Assembly (NCBI GenBank): GCA_027296385.1
Contig: JAPUJD010000180.1
Span: 1 to 8,014 of the forward strand
Reading direction: 5' to 3'
DNA: 8,014 nucleotides
Source: Acidobacteriota bacterium
GTDB lineage: Bacteria; Acidobacteriota; Thermoanaerobaculia; Multivoradales; JAHEKO01
Part shown: positions 5,257-8,014 of the stretch, piece after piece
Layout of the letters: every line of letters starts with the position of its first letter
Numbering within the stretch: position 1 is the first letter of the stretch
Position numbers and translations under genes: made by a program
Notes under the pieces: generated by a model
The model's input: the letters and a program-made list of their open reading frames with translations, nothing else
What the model was told of the DNA's origin: nothing
The model's database searches: none

Positions 5257-7602
5257 CTAGGCTTGCGCCTTCGCCTCGCGCACCAGCTCCCACAGCCGGC
5301 TCGGATGGAGGGGGATCTCACGGATCTCGAAGCCCGGGATGTCGAGCGCGTCCTCCAGCGCCTGGGCGAAGAGAGGGCCGACGGGAATCGCTCCCGCCTC
5401 GCCGGCTCCCTTGCAGCCGAGCTCGTTGAGCGGCGACGGCGTCTCGACGTGATCGACCTTCATCCTCGGCACGTCGAGGGCCGTGGGCAGAAGAAAATCC
5501 ATCAACGAGGCGTTGAGCAATTGCCCGGCCTCGTCGTAGACCAGCTCCTCGTAGAAGGCGTTGCCGATGCCCTGGGCAACCCCGCCGTGGATCTGGCCGT
5601 CGACGATTAGCGGATTGAGCACCTTGCCGCAGTCGGCCACGACGACGTAGTCCTGAATCTTGACCAGCATGGTCTCGGGGTCGACCTCGAGGATCATGGC
5701 GTGCACGCCGCTGGCGGTGGCGCCGCGGTAGGGTCCGAAGTACTGGGTGGCCTCCAAGCCCGGCTCCGTGCCTGGCTCGACGGCGCCGCGGAGCGGATTG
5801 GCCAAGCGCGCAATCTCCCGTCGGCTGATGTGGCGTTCGGGGTCGTCGGCGACCTCGACGCCGTCTCCGGCCACGATCAGGTCCCGGACCTCGGCACCGA
5901 GGTGTTTCGCGGCCAACGAGAGCATGCGCGAGCGCACCTCCTTGGCCGCCGCGTGCACGGCGTTACCCGCCACCACGGCGCCGCGGCTGGCAAAGGTGCC
6001 GCCACCCCAATGGAACTGATCGGTGTCGCCGGTGGTGACCTGGACCTCGGAGACTTCGGCGCCGAGTTGCTCGGCTGCGATCTGCGCCAGCACGGTGTAG
6101 TGCCCCTGACCCTGGGTTCCGATGCCGGTCACGACCGAGATCTTGCCAGTCGGCTCGACTTGCACCCGCGCTCCTTCGTAGGGCCCGATGCCGGTACCCT
6201 CGACGTAGGCGACGATCCCGATGCCCACTCGTTTGCCTTCCGAGCGCATCTGCGGTTGCTCCTCGGCTAGGAAGCGATCCCAGCCGATGAGCTCCCGGGC
6301 TCGGTCGAGCGCGGGCTCGTAGTTGCCGCTGTCGTAGACCAGCGGCGAGGCATCCTGGTAGATCACCTCGTTCTCGTAGGGAAAGGCATCCGGCGGAATG
6401 AAATTGCGCCGACGGATCTCGATCCGGTCGATGCCGAGCTCGCGAGAGGCGGCGTCGAGCAGCCGTTCGATGACGAAGACCCCGTGCTGGCGGCCCGCAC
6501 CGCGGTAGGGCGTGACGATGGTCTTGTTGGTGAAGACAGCACGGAACTCGCTCTCGTAGGCCGGTATGTCGTAGGGACCGAGCAAAGTGCACTGGCTATT
6601 GAGCGGCACCGTCAGCCCGTAGGGGTCGTAGGCCCCGCTGTCGTGCAGGAAGGAATCCTTGATGCCAAGAATACGGCCCTCGCGGGTCAGCGCTATTTCG
6701 GCGTCGTGGATTTGACCACGCTCGTGGGTGGTCCCGACGAAGTTCTCCGCCCTATCCTCGATCCACTTGAGCGGCCGGTCGAGCTCGATGGCGGCCCAGG
6801 GGACCAGCACCTCCTCGGGGTAGAACATCATGATCTTCGGCCCGAAGCCGCCACCGATGAAGGGCGCTATCACCCGGACCTGGGACTCGGACAGCCCGAG
6901 CATGCCGGCCAGCCCGTTGCGGATCGGGATCGGCGCCTGGGTCGTGTCCCACACGGTCATCCGCTCGGTCAGGCGATCCCACTCGGCCACGACGCCGCGA
7001 TTCTCGATCGCGGCAGCCGCTCCGCGGTCGTAGACCAGGCGGCGCTGGATGACGAGGTCGGCCTGTGCGCGGGCGCTGGCATAGTCCCCCTTGCGCTGCG
7101 GCACGTAGGCCGCGAGGTTGGAGTCGAGGTCGTCGTGGACCCGCGGCGCGTCCGGTGCCATTGCCTTTTCGAGATCGACCACCGCATCCAGCGGATCGCA
7201 GTCGAGGAAGATCATGTCGGCAGCATCCTCGGCCAACGGGCGGCTCTCGGCCACGACCATCGCCACGGGCTCGCCCACATGGCGAATCTTGTCCTTGGCC
7301 AGCGGCACCTGGGTACGCTCGTTGAAGGTGGAGCCCTCGACCGGCGGCGGCGGCACGAGGAGGGGACCGGGCTGCCAGTAGTCGCCGAGGTCGGCTGCCG
7401 TATAGACCGCATGCACCCCCGGCGCCTCTCGAGCCATGTCGACGTCCACCGCGTTCAGCCGAGCGTGGGCAAACGGACTGCGCAGGAACGCCACGTGCAG
7501 CATGCCGGGCCGCTCGACGTCGTCGACAAAGAGCGCGCGGCCGGTCAGCAGCCGCGGATCCTCGTTGCGCTTGACTCGCCGTCCGACGTGCTTCTGGGTC
7601 AC
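5257..7602 (-). CDS. Form II CoxL-like molybdenum hydroxylase large subunit
   Basis: A complete 781-residue molybdopterin-binding subunit of the xanthine dehydrogenase family. These enzymes hydroxylate a substrate carbon with water and pass electrons through 2Fe-2S centres to FAD. The N-terminal domain begins VGRRVKRNEDPRLLTGRALFVDD (6-28), as in CODH/aldehyde-oxidase-like large subunits. Cofactor-binding landmarks are GGGFGPK (250-256), GTQGQGHYT (495-503) and FASRGAVVAGN (537-547). GCKGAGEAGAIP (729-740) carries the catalytic Glu at 735. The active-site loop reads PYRGAGR (365-371), the form II type, not the AYxCSFR loop of true CO dehydrogenases, so CO is an unlikely substrate and an N-heterocycle or aldehyde is more plausible. 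It starts at GTG (7602), overlapping the DUF1116 stop by 4 bp, behind a strong Shine-Dalgarno sequence. FAD (CoxM-like) and 2Fe-2S (CoxS-like) subunits are not in the window and must lie elsewhere. Confidence 0.95.
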   Translation of the reverse strand: MTQKHVGRRVKRNEDPRLLTGRALFVDDVERPGMLHVAFLRSPFAHARLNAVDVDMAREAPGVHAVYTAADLGDYWQPGPLLVPPPPVEGSTFNERTQVPLAKDKIRHVGEPVAMVVAESRPLAEDAADMIFLDCDPLDAVVDLEKAMAPDAPRVHDDLDSNLAAYVPQRKGDYASARAQADLVIQRRLVYDRGAAAAIENRGVVAEWDRLTERMTVWDTTQAPIPIRNGLAGMLGLSESQVRVIAPFIGGGFGPKIMMFYPEEVLVPWAAIELDRPLKWIEDRAENFVGTTHERGQIHDAEIALTREGRILGIKDSFLHDSGAYDPYGLTVPLNSQCTLLGPYDIPAYESEFRAVFTNKTIVTPYRGAGRQHGVFVIERLLDAASRELGIDRIEIRRRNFIPPDAFPYENEVIYQDASPLVYDSGNYEPALDRARELIGWDRFLAEEQPQMRSEGKRVGIGIVAYVEGTGIGPYEGARVQVEPTGKISVVTGIGTQGQGHYTVLAQIAAEQLGAEVSEVQVTTGDTDQFHWGGGTFASRGAVVAGNAVHAAAKEVRSRMLSLAAKHLGAEVRDLIVAGDGVEVADDPERHISRREIARLANPLRGAVEPGTEPGLEATQYFGPYRGATASGVHAMILEVDPETMLVKIQDYVVVADCGKVLNPLIVDGQIHGGVAQGIGNAFYEELVYDEAGQLLNASLMDFLLPTALDVPRMKVDHVETPSPLNELGCKGAGEAGAIPVGPLFAQALEDALDIPGFEIREIPLHPSRLWELVREAKAQA

Positions 7603-8014
7603 TCGTCCTCCTCGTCGAGGTACTCTTCGGCGAAGGCCACGAGCGCCTCCTCGAAGATCGCCATCGGCGGGCGAACGAGACCGGCGCCGATCTGGCCGAC
7701 CCCCGCTTCGCGATGAGCGATGCCGGTGTTGACCCGCGGCGTGAGACCGAGCTCGACGACCTTGCGAATGTCGATGCCGACTGGCGAACCGCGAAAGCCG
7801 AGTGGCGGGAGGGTGAAGTGCTCGTGCTCGGCGGTGGTGATCTCGTACATCTCGAGCGTCGCGTTGAGCGCATCCTCCGGCGCACCTCCGACGAAGCTGA
7901 CGATGGCCGGCGCCGCCGCCATGGCGAAGGCGCCGATGCCGGCGGTCTCGGTAATCGTGCTGTCGCCGATGTCGGGGTTGGCGTCGGCGCTGGTGAAACC
8001 GGGAAAGTAGAGAC
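7599..8014 (-). CDS. DUF1116 protein related to YlbE/AllG, C-terminal part (cut by window edge)
   Basis: The reading frame stays open from the right edge to the stop at 7599-7601 and gives the C-terminal 137 residues of a protein expected to exceed 400. An ATG at 7922 is internal, because conserved family sequence continues upstream of it: LYFPGFTSADANPDIGDS and TITETAGIGAFAMAAAPAIV. Further DUF1116 blocks follow: NATLEMYEITTAEHEHF, GFRGSPVGIDIRKVVELG and NTGIAHREAGVGQIGAGLV, then PPMAIFEEALVAFAEEY. The acidic tail ends DEEDE. E. coli YlbE (AllG) acts with FdrA (AllF) and YlbF (AllH) as oxamate carbamoyltransferase, which splits oxalurate with phosphate into oxamate and carbamoyl phosphate at the end of anaerobic allantoin breakdown. 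This is the first visible gene of the operon; a fdrA-like gene would be expected upstream, beyond the window. The family is confident, the substrate unknown. Confidence 0.9.
   Translation of the reverse strand, partial: LYFPGFTSADANPDIGDSTITETAGIGAFAMAAAPAIVSFVGGAPEDALNATLEMYEITTAEHEHFTLPPLGFRGSPVGIDIRKVVELGLTPRVNTGIAHREAGVGQIGAGLVRPPMAIFEEALVAFAEEYLDEEDE
7607..7613 (-). promoter_or_regulatory. Strong ribosome binding site fixing the GTG start
   Basis: GAGGAGG on the minus strand, 4 bp ahead of the GTG at 7602, lies within the last codons of the DUF1116 gene. It supports GTG as the real start of the molybdenum hydroxylase gene, with the N-terminal motif VGRRVKRNEDPRLL at its usual place. Confidence 0.7.

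Noticed and set aside
6484..7716. 410-residue plus-strand open frame opposite the molybdenum hydroxylase gene
   Set aside because: Antisense shadow: its His/Val/Gly/Asp-rich translation mirrors the opposite strand's codons and carries no family motif.
7599..7922. A separate 107-residue small gene starting at the ATG at 7922
   Set aside because: Conserved DUF1116 sequence continues in frame upstream to the window edge, so this ATG is internal to a larger gene.

Overview
The window is GC-rich bacterial DNA with dense, tightly spaced genes and no RNA genes, CRISPR arrays or insertion sequences that I can see. Seven coding regions are supported; one runs off the right edge. A lipoprotein member of the sulfatase superfamily, a VapB antitoxin of the 'ALDPELLD...KTKKAAV' type, a GMC oxidoreductase and a form II molybdenum hydroxylase together would fit an environmental heterotroph, for example an Acidobacteriota/Thermoanaerobaculia-like lineage. 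That placement is an impression from protein style, not a demonstrated assignment.

Left part (1-3124): two divergent genes share a 127-bp intergenic region. The minus-strand gene (16-1491) encodes an exported lipoprotein with a sulfatase/alkaline-phosphatase-superfamily fold. Its formylglycine-type Cys/Ser is replaced by Thr, so it is probably not a classical sulfatase. The plus-strand gene (1619-3124) encodes a complete FAD-dependent GMC oxidoreductase. The intergenic region holds a weak promoter candidate and a perfect inverted repeat just ahead of the oxidoreductase start.

Middle part (3125-3946): after a 128-bp convergent spacer lies a complete type II toxin-antitoxin pair, vapB-vapC, on the minus strand. 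The toxin starts at TTG and overlaps the antitoxin stop. Ahead of vapB are a -35 element and a perfect 7+7 bp palindrome that runs into the start codon. This suggests an autoregulated, possibly leaderless transcript.

Right part (3947-8014): a minus-strand operon, read right to left, has four genes: a DUF1116 protein related to E. coli YlbE/AllG (C-terminal 137 residues only), a molybdenum hydroxylase large subunit with the form II PYRGAGR loop, a short DUF2877 protein related to YlbF/AllH, and a CoxG-like SRPBCC protein with a C-terminal membrane helix. Junctions are a 4-bp overlap, a 3-bp gap and a 5-bp gap, so the genes are almost certainly co-transcribed. The AllG/AllH pair belongs with FdrA to the oxamate carbamoyltransferase system of E. 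coli. Here its two genes flank a molybdenum hydroxylase, which suggests a pathway that hydroxylates a nitrogen compound, probably a heterocycle, and then releases a carbamoyl group as carbamoyl phosphate. The FdrA-type partner and the FAD and 2Fe-2S hydroxylase subunits are not in the window. This operon is the most interesting content.
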